From positions 1 through 61,155 of the forward strand of contig JAHHQK010000010.1 in NCBI GenBank assembly GCA_020026435.1: DNA of 61,155 bases, read 5' to 3'. A model generated the notes under the pieces. The model was not told the DNA's origin. It made no database searches and saw only the letters and a program-made list of their open reading frames with translations. Position numbers and translations under genes: made by a program. Source of the DNA: Alistipes sp. (GTDB lineage Bacteria > Bacteroidota > Bacteroidia > Bacteroidales > Rikenellaceae). Positions 52,111-58,668 of this stretch are shown piece after piece. Each line of letters starts with the position of its first letter. Position 1 is the first letter of the stretch.

Positions 52111-53037
52111 ATGACACTTCAACAGATGGAATATATCGTGGCGGTCGACAAGTACCGTCACTTCGTCAAGGCCGCCGAGTCGTGCGGGGTCACGCAGTCG
52201 ACGTTAAGTTCGCTGATCCAGAAGCTCGAAGCGGAGCTCGATGTGGTGATCTTCGACCGCAACAGCCACCCGATCCGCCCCACGGCCGTGGGGGAGGATC
52301 TGATCCGCCAGGCCCGCATCGTGCTCTACAATGCCTCGCAGCTGCGCGAGATCGTCTCCTCGGAGAAGGAGCAGGAGAGCGGTGTGCTGAGTGTGGGTGT
52401 GGCCGCGACGATCGCACCCTATATCCTGCCGAAGATGTTCAAGATCCTCTCGACGGACTATCCCTTGCTGAGGCTCAGGGTCGAGGAGGCGAGGGTGGCG
52501 ACGATCATCCAGAAACTGGAGCGTGCCGAGCTGGATGTGGCTCTGCTCGCCACGCCGCTCAACAACCGGGAACTGCTCGAAATACCGCTCTACGAGGAGA
52601 AGTTCGTGGCCTATGTTTCGGAGCGGGAGCATATCTTTTCGCGCCATGTGCTCAACATAGAGGAACTGCCGACCGACAATCTGTGGGTGTTGCAGGAGGG
52701 GTACTGTCCCAACAACGGGATCTTCTCGTTCTGTAACCGACAGACGGGCAACGCCTCGATCTACGAGGCAGGCAGCATCGAGACCCTGGTCAAGATCGTC
52801 GACGAGAACGGCGGCTACACCATCATCCCCGAGTTGCATGTGCCGCTGTTACGGCGGTGTCAGCAGCAGCAGATCCGTCAGTTGTGCAATCCCGAACCCC
52901 GACGTCGCATTGCCCTGGTCGTGCGGCGGGATTTCGTGCGGGAACGTCTGCTCAACATCCTGGCCGAGGCCGTCAAGAAGGTGATTCCCGAGCACATGAT
53001 CGACGAACGGCTCAAAAAATTCGCCATCAAATTGTAG
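52111..53037 (+). CDS. oxyR: LysR-family peroxide sensor OxyR
   Basis: A 308-residue regulator. The N-terminal winged helix-turn-helix (about 1-60) reads MTLQQMEYIVAVDKYRHFVKAAESCGVTQSTLSSLIQKLE. The effector domain carries two Cys nine residues apart (EGYCPNNGIFSFCNRQ, near 206 and 215), the same spacing as the redox pair C199/C208 of E. coli OxyR. This supports a peroxide switch through a disulfide. In this phylum OxyR controls catalase, AhpCF and Dps; none of those genes is in the window. It stands alone, with a dispersed hairpin repeat about 110 bases downstream. Confidence 0.92.
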   Translation: MTLQQMEYIVAVDKYRHFVKAAESCGVTQSTLSSLIQKLEAELDVVIFDRNSHPIRPTAVGEDLIRQARIVLYNASQLREIVSSEKEQESGVLSVGVAATIAPYILPKMFKILSTDYPLLRLRVEEARVATIIQKLERAELDVALLATPLNNRELLEIPLYEEKFVAYVSEREHIFSRHVLNIEELPTDNLWVLQEGYCPNNGIFSFCNRQTGNASIYEAGSIETLVKIVDENGGYTIIPELHVPLLRRCQQQQIRQLCNPEPRRRIALVVRRDFVRERLLNILAEAVKKVIPEHMIDERLKKFAIKL

Positions 53038-53149
53038 GGCGTTGTCGCAGCATAAGCATCTCGACACCTGAGGGCGTGTCAGAACGCTTGTCTCAAGATA
53101 TAAGAAGAAACTTACTGGTTTCCATTTACACAAAATTTTGGGCCGTGTC

Positions 53150-53221
53150 GTCTCAAGAAAATACCCCTGTCGCAGCGATCTGAGGCAGGGGTTGTTTGTG
53201 GATTTTGGCATTGTGACACAA
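53150..53221 (+). repeat. Dispersed hairpin repeat, copy 2
   Basis: CCCCTGTCGCAG (53164 on), loop CGAT, then CTGAGGCAGGGG, followed by a T/G-rich tail ending GGCATTGTGACACA. The stem pairs over 12 positions with one mismatch. The tail aligns with those of copies 1 and 3. It lies between oxyR and the DUF4377-like gene. Confidence 0.75.
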
Positions 53222-53295
53222 TTTTTTTGGGCGATTGCCTCAAAAAAGGAATTTTTTCCAATATTTATTTGCTGAAACTTAATCCATGCTTTTAT

Positions 53296-53988
53296 ATGAA
53301 ACTTAAATTTCTGATCCTCCTTTCCCTTTCGGCTCTGCTCTCCCTTTCGGCTACGGGTTGTGACGACGATGGGGACGAACGCAGCGAGATCCATAGTGTC
53401 CGTATCGAAGCAGCTACCTGGCTGGGTTATCAGCAGGATCCGTCTGGTGGCAATCACTATGTCCGGGAGGGCATGATGCTTACCTATGACCACGCTTCGA
53501 CCCCCGAATTTCATCCCTTCCAACACATCGACGGCTTTAACTTTCGCCGCGGTCATGCCTATGAGCTGAAGGTGCGCCGTATCTTTAGGAATAATCCTCC
53601 GGCAGACGGCCCGCGTTGTTCCGAGACCCTGCTGGAGGTCATCTCCGACATCCCGGCTCCGGCACAACGCGAGGAGGTCATCCTGGAGGTGAGCGAGAAG
53701 GTGTCCCCCCTGAACCTCGACGATAAACCCGCGCCCCTTGCCGCGACATCCGTGACCCGCGACAACATCATCAACCTCGGCATCAATATCCGAGAGAAAG
53801 GCACCACCCGCTGGCAGACCGTAGCCATAAACAAGATTGGCGGTTTCGGCTACCAACCGCACCACAAGGCGGAGCTGCGTGTGGAGAAAATCACCCTCGA
53901 AGCCCACGGCGAGGATACCCAATGGCAGAAATACCAGCAGGTGATGTATGAACTCAAGGAGGTCATCAGCCTGACCCCCGTCGAGTAA
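53296..53988 (+). CDS. Lipoprotein with two DUF4377-like repeats
   Basis: A 230-residue lipoprotein. The ATG at 53296 opens a signal (MKLKFLILLSLSALLSLSATGC, Cys22) followed by DDDGDE, an acidic surface-export-like stretch. Two halves share a pattern: FQHIDGFNFRRGHAYELKVRRIFRNNPPADG (about 76-107) and NKIGGFGYQPHHKAELRVEKITLEAHGED (about 178-206). Each ends with an LxEVIS-type strand. The first matches DUF4377 as I know it; the second looks like a diverged copy. Function is unknown. It has its own terminator. Confidence 0.7.
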   Translation: MKLKFLILLSLSALLSLSATGCDDDGDERSEIHSVRIEAATWLGYQQDPSGGNHYVREGMMLTYDHASTPEFHPFQHIDGFNFRRGHAYELKVRRIFRNNPPADGPRCSETLLEVISDIPAPAQREEVILEVSEKVSPLNLDDKPAPLAATSVTRDNIINLGINIREKGTTRWQTVAINKIGGFGYQPHHKAELRVEKITLEAHGEDTQWQKYQQVMYELKEVISLTPVE

Positions 53989-54015
53989 TTCGTCCGATAT
54001 GACGATCCGACACAG

Positions 54016-54050
54016 AAGCGGCCTTTCCTGTGGGCCGCTTCTTCTGTTTT
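54016..54050 (+). terminator. Terminator of the DUF4377-like gene
   Basis: GAAGCGGCC (54016-54024) pairs with GGCCGCTTC (54034-54042) around a 9-base loop, then TTCTGTTTT. It is 27 bases past the stop. Confidence 0.85.
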
Positions 54051-54131
54051 GGCCGGGACTTGCTTCGACTATTTTCCATATCATTTACTCTTTTGTATCT
54101 ATTTTATCAATTGGCCGATTGATCATATCTG

Positions 54132-54162
54132 TTTGATGAATCCCGTAAAGCCTCTATCTTTG
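54132..54162 (+). promoter_or_regulatory. Consensus promoter that fixes the ferredoxin start
   Basis: TTTG (54132-54135), 19 bases, then TATCTTTG (54155-54162): both elements match exactly. An in-frame ATG at 54136 lies inside the promoter, so the true start must be downstream, at 54199. Confidence 0.85.
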
Positions 54163-54198
54163 CGGCATCATTCAAACTTAAAAAGATTCAAAACCGTT

Positions 54199-54822
54199 AT
54201 GCTCTATTGGATTCTTCTGGTCTATCTGGTGGTGACGCCCTTTTTCCCCGTGGTGGGATGGTTGGCGGCCATATGTATGATTGCCCCCGTGTGGATGTCC
54301 TGCCACCGCGGACGTTACTGGTGCGGCAATTTCTGCCCGCGCGGCAATTTCTACGACCGTGTACTCTCGCGCTTCAGCCGCAAACGCCCGATCCCGGCCT
54401 TTCTGCGCACTCCGGCCTTCCGTGCGGCGATCGTGGGCCTGCTCTTCACGATGTTCGGCGTGCAGTTCTACTTCGCGTGGGGCGACTGGGGACGGATGGG
54501 GATGGTCTTCTGGAATCTGATCGTCGTGACGACCATCGTGGGTATCGTCCTCGGTGTAGCCTACTCCCACCGTGCGTGGTGTACGTTCTGCCCGATGGGC
54601 AGCCTGTCGGCCCTGGTGGCTCCGCGTCATCGGAAACCCTCGTTCCGCAACATCCACATCGCCGACAGCTGCGTGATGTGCCGCAAATGCGCCCGCGTGT
54701 GCCCCATGCAGCTGCACCCCTACGAGGCCAAAGGCGCGGAGGCGGGGATGATGGATCCCGATTGCATCAAATGCGGGGTGTGTATTCCGAAATGTCCGAA
54801 AGATTCGATCTCGATGCGGTAG
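54199..54822 (+). CDS. Membrane-bound 4Fe-4S ferredoxin (NapH/YccM-like)
   Basis: A 207-residue protein. The ATG at 54199 (MLYWILLVYLVVTPFFPVVGW) is chosen because a consensus promoter overlaps the earlier in-frame ATG. About three membrane helices alternate with two CxxxCP motifs (WCGNFCPRG and WCTFCPMGS), as in NapH and related electron-transfer proteins. Two 4Fe-4S clusters follow (CVMCRKCARVCP and CIKCGVCIPKCP). It would pass electrons from the quinol pool to an unidentified partner; no reductase is adjacent. It is a single-gene unit. Confidence 0.85.
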   Translation: MLYWILLVYLVVTPFFPVVGWLAAICMIAPVWMSCHRGRYWCGNFCPRGNFYDRVLSRFSRKRPIPAFLRTPAFRAAIVGLLFTMFGVQFYFAWGDWGRMGMVFWNLIVVTTIVGIVLGVAYSHRAWCTFCPMGSLSALVAPRHRKPSFRNIHIADSCVMCRKCARVCPMQLHPYEAKGAEAGMMDPDCIKCGVCIPKCPKDSISMR

Positions 54823-54950
54823 ATCCTTTGGGAAGGTGCCCCGTCGGTATCGTTTGCAGATCATGGCATTAGGGAAAACGAAAGTGGTTGGAACGCGAAA
54901 AAATTGACAATATATTTTGTTCAGAGTGTATAATATTCGGAATTCATTGT

Positions 54951-55112
54951 TATATTTGTATAACAAAACACAAATGCGAATGTTTTTTTAGGAGTGTGCA
55001 CACTGTCGATTCACGAGACTCTGTCGTGTCGTGACGGTGCGCTCCCCGCACTCTGATATTATTAAGGTTTGGACTCTTTTCGGAGCGGAAGGGTTAAAAA
55101 ATTTTTTTTATT
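54951..55112 (+). promoter_or_regulatory. -7 box and long structured leader of the beta-barrel gene
   Basis: TATATTTG (54951-54958) fits TAnnTTTG. The leader to the ATG at 55113 would be about 150 bases. It contains a 12-base palindrome AGTGTGCACACT (54993-55004) and a second small stem near 55040 (GTGCG with CGCAC), ending in an A/T-rich stretch before the ATG. Long leaders are common for abundant outer-membrane protein mRNAs. Confidence 0.5.
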
Positions 55113-55709
55113 ATGAAGAAATTTTGTTTGGTTCTTGTAGGTCTCATGCTGTTTGTTGGCAGCGCCATGGCTCAGAATGAGAAAAACATCTTCGGTGTTC
55201 GTGCCGGTATGAACCTGGCTTGGATGGGTGAGTCGGATGCTACTCCCGGTTTCCGTGTAGCCGGTACTTTTGAGCACAGATTCGTCAACTCGTTGCCTCT
55301 CTATTTGGAGACCGGTCTGGAGTTCTCGCAGAAAGGTGGCGAGGGCGCAGGCATTCAGGCTAATGCCTGGTATCTCCAGATCCCGGTAATGGTCAACTAC
55401 AAATTCAACATCGCAAACAAGGTTACCCTTTACCCGAGCGCAGGTCTTTTCCTGGGTGTAGGTCTGGGTGGCAGCACCAAATTCGCTGACGGAGACTGGC
55501 ATGACTTCAGCGGAAACAAGATTGATACCTTCGGTAACCTTGCAAAGCGTTGCGAGGTGGGTATGCGTCTGGCCGGTACTGCCGTTTGGAAGCAGTTCAC
55601 CTTCGGTCTGGGCTTTGAGTTCGGTTTCAACAACATCAACAAATATGGTGACTGGGACGAGGACTTCAGAAGCGGTAACTTCTTCCTGCAGGTAGGTTAC
55701 AACTTCTAA
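55113..55709 (+). CDS. Outer-membrane beta-barrel protein (porin-family, OMP_b-brl type)
   Basis: A 198-residue barrel of about eight strands. A signal peptide (MKKFCLVLVGLMLFVGSAMAQ) is followed by alternating amphipathic strands (FGVRAGMNLAWMG, FRVAGTFEHRFVN, LYLETGLEFSQKG) and a C-terminal strand ending FFLQVGYNF with terminal Phe. Codon use (GGT, CGT, TTC, AAC, frequent GTA) is stronger than in the neighbours, consistent with an abundant protein. It has its own promoter and terminator. Specific function is unknown. Confidence 0.85.
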   Translation: MKKFCLVLVGLMLFVGSAMAQNEKNIFGVRAGMNLAWMGESDATPGFRVAGTFEHRFVNSLPLYLETGLEFSQKGGEGAGIQANAWYLQIPVMVNYKFNIANKVTLYPSAGLFLGVGLGGSTKFADGDWHDFSGNKIDTFGNLAKRCEVGMRLAGTAVWKQFTFGLGFEFGFNNINKYGDWDEDFRSGNFFLQVGYNF

Positions 55710-55731
55710 TCGACCCCATAACCGATTTATG

Positions 55732-55766
55732 GCGGCAATCCACAGTGTGGGTTGCCGCTTTTTTTT
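55732..55766 (+). terminator. Terminator of the beta-barrel gene
   Basis: GCGGCAA (55732-55738) pairs with TTGCCGC (55752-55758), extended by four inner pairs, and followed by eight T. It is 22 bases past the stop. Confidence 0.9.
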
Positions 55767-55786
55767 GCGGGGAGTCCAAACTCCCG

Positions 55787-55860
55787 GCTTTGGGAAAATC
55801 TCCCCTGTCGCAGCGATCTGTGGCAAGGGGGGATTTTGTGTATTCTGTCATTGTGGCAAA
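55787..55860 (+). repeat. Dispersed hairpin repeat, copy 3
   Basis: CCCCTGTCGCAG (55802 on), loop CGAT, CTGTGGCAAGGGG, then GATTTTGTGTATT and TCATTGTGGCAAA. The tail is close to that of copy 1. It lies between two well-formed terminators belonging to the flanking genes, so termination is not its obvious role. Confidence 0.8.
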
Positions 55861-55996
55861 CCGTTTTGGGGAGGCGAATCCGCGAGGTGTTTGGGTGGCA
55901 GGAAGAAGGGGCTGAAGGGTATTCGGGTTGGGCGGCCGAGCGGCCGGAAGTGGACGGAGAGCCATTGAGAATGGTCGAAAGCAGGCGGGAATAAGA

Positions 55997-56027
55997 AAAC
56001 CTCTCCCGCGATCGGCAGGAGAGGTTT
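55997..56027 (-). terminator. Terminator of the kds operon
   Basis: AAACCTCTCC (55997-56006) pairs perfectly with GGAGAGGTTT (56018-56027). On the minus strand the arm ends TTTTCTTATT. It is 38 bases past the kdsD stop. Confidence 0.8.
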
Positions 56028-56064
56028 CATACAAATTATTGAAGTAGAAATTGCTACATAGGCC

Positions 56065-57030
56065 CTACAATTTGATGTCGTAGATCTGGATGACACCGAC
56101 GAGTTTTTCGCCGTCCTCGCTCACGAGCAGAGAGGTGACCTTGTTGCGGGTCATCATCTTCTCGGCCTCGATGAGCTTTTCGGTCGGGGCGATGCTCTTG
56201 GGGCGGAGCGTGGCGATGTCGATGGCGCGGATGTTGAAGAACTCGGCCTTCAGACGCTCCATGGCGCGGCGGACGTCGCCGTCGGTCACGATGCCGACGA
56301 TCTTCTCGTCCTTGCAGATCACGATCAGACCCAGACCGCCCTTCGAGATGGTGTGGATCATCTCCGTGGCCGTGCAGTCGGGCGCCACGACCGGAAGGTC
56401 GTGCGAACGCATCACGTTGCCGACGGTCATCAGCAGACGGCGTCCGAGACTGCCGCCCGGGTGGAGGCGTGCGAAGTCCAGGCTGGTGAACTCGCGGAGC
56501 TTCATCAGAGCCACGGCCAGGGCATCACCCATGGCGATCTGAGCCGTGGTCGAGGTCGTGGGAGCCAGGTGCAGGATGCAGGCCTCCTCCTTGACACCCA
56601 CGTTGAGGTGTACGTCGGAGTTCTTGGCCAGCGTCGAGTCCGATTTTCCGGTCATCGAAACGAGCTTGTTGCCGTTGGAGTGGATGAAGGGGACGATCTT
56701 GAGGATCTCGTCCGTCTCGCCCGAGTAGGAGAGGGCCAGCACCACATCCTCGTGGGAGATCATGCCCAGGTCGCCGTGGAAGGCCTCGCCCGGGTGGAGG
56801 AAGAAACTCGGCGTTCCGGTCGAAGCGAGTGTGGCGGCAATCTTACGGCCGATGAGGCCCGATTTGCCCATACCCGTCACCACACACTTGCCCTTGCAGG
56901 CGAGGATGATTTTCACGGCTTCGACAAACTCGTCGCCCACGGTGGCCTCCATATCGCGGAGGGCCGACATTTCGGTATGAATGGTCTTGCGCGCCAGATC
57001 GAGGATCTGCGCATTGCTGATATCGGTCAT
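56065..57030 (-). CDS. kdsD: Arabinose-5-phosphate isomerase (Kdo pathway)
   Basis: A 321-residue enzyme converting ribulose-5-phosphate to arabinose-5-phosphate, the first step to Kdo. A SIS domain (about 30-165) has VVTGMGKSGLIGRKIAATLASTGTPSFFLHPGEAFHGDLGM. Two CBS domains follow (about 205-260 and 270-321, IVGIVTDGDVRRAMERL). Its ATG shares one base with the kdsA stop, showing translational coupling. Being last in kdsB-kdsA-kdsD supports KdsD over the GutQ paralogue. Confidence 0.95.
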   Translation of the reverse strand: MTDISNAQILDLARKTIHTEMSALRDMEATVGDEFVEAVKIILACKGKCVVTGMGKSGLIGRKIAATLASTGTPSFFLHPGEAFHGDLGMISHEDVVLALSYSGETDEILKIVPFIHSNGNKLVSMTGKSDSTLAKNSDVHLNVGVKEEACILHLAPTTSTTAQIAMGDALAVALMKLREFTSLDFARLHPGGSLGRRLLMTVGNVMRSHDLPVVAPDCTATEMIHTISKGGLGLIVICKDEKIVGIVTDGDVRRAMERLKAEFFNIRAIDIATLRPKSIAPTEKLIEAEKMMTRNKVTSLLVSEDGEKLVGVIQIYDIKL

Positions 57031-57776
57031 TACAAGAGTGTTTTAATCAGATTTTCGAGATCGTCGAGTTGGAGCATGTTCGGGCCGTCGCTCTTGGCCT
57101 GGTCGGGGGTGGGGTGTACCTCGAAGAAGAAGCCGTTGGCACCGAAGGCCTTGGCGGCGTGGGCCATGGCGGGGACAAATTCGCGGTTGCCGCCCGTCTT
57201 GCCGCCGGCCGCTCCGGGACGCTGCACCGAGTGGGTACAGTCCATAACGACCGTGGGGGCGATCTTCAGCATGTCGGGGATGTTGCGGAAGTCGACGATC
57301 AGGTTGTTGTATCCGAACATATTGCCGCGTTCGGTGAGCCAGATCTCGCGGGCTCCCGACTCCAGGGCCTTCTGGTAGGGATAGGCCATGTCGACACCCG
57401 AGAGGAACTGCGCCTTCTTGATGTTGACGGTGCATCCGGTCTTGGCGGCGGCGATCAGCAGATCGGTCTGGCGGCACAGGAAGGCCGGGATCTGGATCAC
57501 GTCGACCACCTCGCCCACGGGGGCGGCCTGCCACGATTCGTGGATGTCGGTCAGGAGCTTCAGACCCCACTTCGACTTGACGTCGGCGAGCATCTGCAAT
57601 CCCTTCTCCAGTCCCGGACCGCGGAACGAACTCAAAGAGGTGCGGTTGGCCTTGTCGAACGAGGCCTTGAAAATAATATCGGTCGAGAGCGTGCGGTTGA
57701 TGGCAACCAGGCGTTCGGCCACTGCATCGAGCAGTTCGGCCGATTCGATGACACAAGGGCCGGCAATGAATTTCAT
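57030..57776 (-). CDS. kdsA: 3-deoxy-8-phosphooctulonate synthase
   Basis: A 248-residue aldolase-type enzyme joining arabinose-5-phosphate and phosphoenolpyruvate. Family blocks are FIAGPCVIESAELL (about 3-16), FKASFDKANRTSLSSFRGPGLEKGLQML (about 36-63), DIHE, PAFLCRQTDLL, and DCTHSVQRPG (near 180). It is slightly shorter than E. coli KdsA (284) but has all key blocks. It starts 5 bases after kdsB. Confidence 0.96.
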   Translation of the reverse strand: MKFIAGPCVIESAELLDAVAERLVAINRTLSTDIIFKASFDKANRTSLSSFRGPGLEKGLQMLADVKSKWGLKLLTDIHESWQAAPVGEVVDVIQIPAFLCRQTDLLIAAAKTGCTVNIKKAQFLSGVDMAYPYQKALESGAREIWLTERGNMFGYNNLIVDFRNIPDMLKIAPTVVMDCTHSVQRPGAAGGKTGGNREFVPAMAHAAKAFGANGFFFEVHPTPDQAKSDGPNMLQLDDLENLIKTLL

Positions 57777-57781
57777 GGTCT

Positions 57782-58546
57782 TTAGCGATTAAATTCGGGG
57801 TGATTTTTCAGGAACTCTTCGGCGCGGGCCAGATCCTCGGGGGTGTCGATGCCGACGGTCTGTACCGTCGACTCGGCGACGCCGATCCGGTAGCCGTTCT
57901 CCAGCCAGCGGAGCTGTTCGAGCGATTCGGCCTTTTCGAGCGACGACTGCCCGAGGGCGGTCACCTCACCGAGGACCTGCTCGCGGAAGGCGTAGAGTCC
58001 GATGTGTTTATAATAGGTGTGGCTCTTCAACCACTCCTCGCGCTCCTTGCCGCGCAGGTAGGGAATCACCGAGCGCGAGAAATAGAGGGCGCGGTGATCC
58101 TTGTCGATGACGACCTTGGGCGAATTGGGATTTTCGAGCGCAGCCCAGTCGTCGCCCGCCCTGAAGGGGCTGACCAGGGTGGCGATGTCGGTCGATGGGT
58201 TGTCGAAGCAGCGTTTCAGAGCCTCAAGTTGCGAGGCCTGCACGAAGGGTTCGTCGCCCTGGACGTTGATCACCACGTCGAACCTGCCGCCCTGTTTGCA
58301 GTAGGCCTCCCAGCAGCGGTCTGTGCCGCTGCGGTGCGACGTGGAGGTCATCTCCACCTTGCCGCCGAAGGCTTTGACGGCATCGTAGATCCGTTGGTCG
58401 TCGGTGGCCACCACGGCGTCGTCCAGGACGCCGGCCACCTGTTCGTAGACACGCTGGATGACCGGTTTGCCGCCCAGTAGAGCCAGAGGCTTGGCCGGGA
58501 AACGGGTCGAGGCGTATCGGGCCGGAATGATCGCAATGAATTTCAT
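57782..58546 (-). CDS. kdsB: 3-deoxy-manno-octulosonate cytidylyltransferase
   Basis: A 254-residue enzyme activating Kdo to CMP-Kdo for lipid A core assembly. Signatures are AIIPARYASTRFPAKPLALLGGKPVIQRVYEQV (about 5-37), VVATDDQRI, TSTSHRSGTDRCWE, and INVQGDEPFV (near 93-102). It is the first gene of the kds operon. An inverted repeat (ATCCGT with ACGGAT arms, 58571-58592) lies in its leader. Confidence 0.96.
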   Translation of the reverse strand: MKFIAIIPARYASTRFPAKPLALLGGKPVIQRVYEQVAGVLDDAVVATDDQRIYDAVKAFGGKVEMTSTSHRSGTDRCWEAYCKQGGRFDVVINVQGDEPFVQASQLEALKRCFDNPSTDIATLVSPFRAGDDWAALENPNSPKVVIDKDHRALYFSRSVIPYLRGKEREEWLKSHTYYKHIGLYAFREQVLGEVTALGQSSLEKAESLEQLRWLENGYRIGVAESTVQTVGIDTPEDLARAEEFLKNHPEFNR

Positions 58547-58627
58547 ATCCTTGATTTAGGTTTAGGTTCCATCCGTCCCGCCGGGAACGGATGCAAAGCT
58601 TTTGGGTTCCGTTTTTTATTTATAAGC

Positions 58628-58661
58628 GATAAGGCTTGACGTCGAGCCGCCAAGCCTTATC
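58628..58661 (-). terminator. Terminator of lon
   Basis: GATAAGGCTTG (58628-58638) pairs perfectly with 58651-58661. The minus-strand tail is A/T-rich rather than a pure T run. It is 8 bases past the lon stop. Confidence 0.75.
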
Positions 58662-58668
58662 CCCGTAT

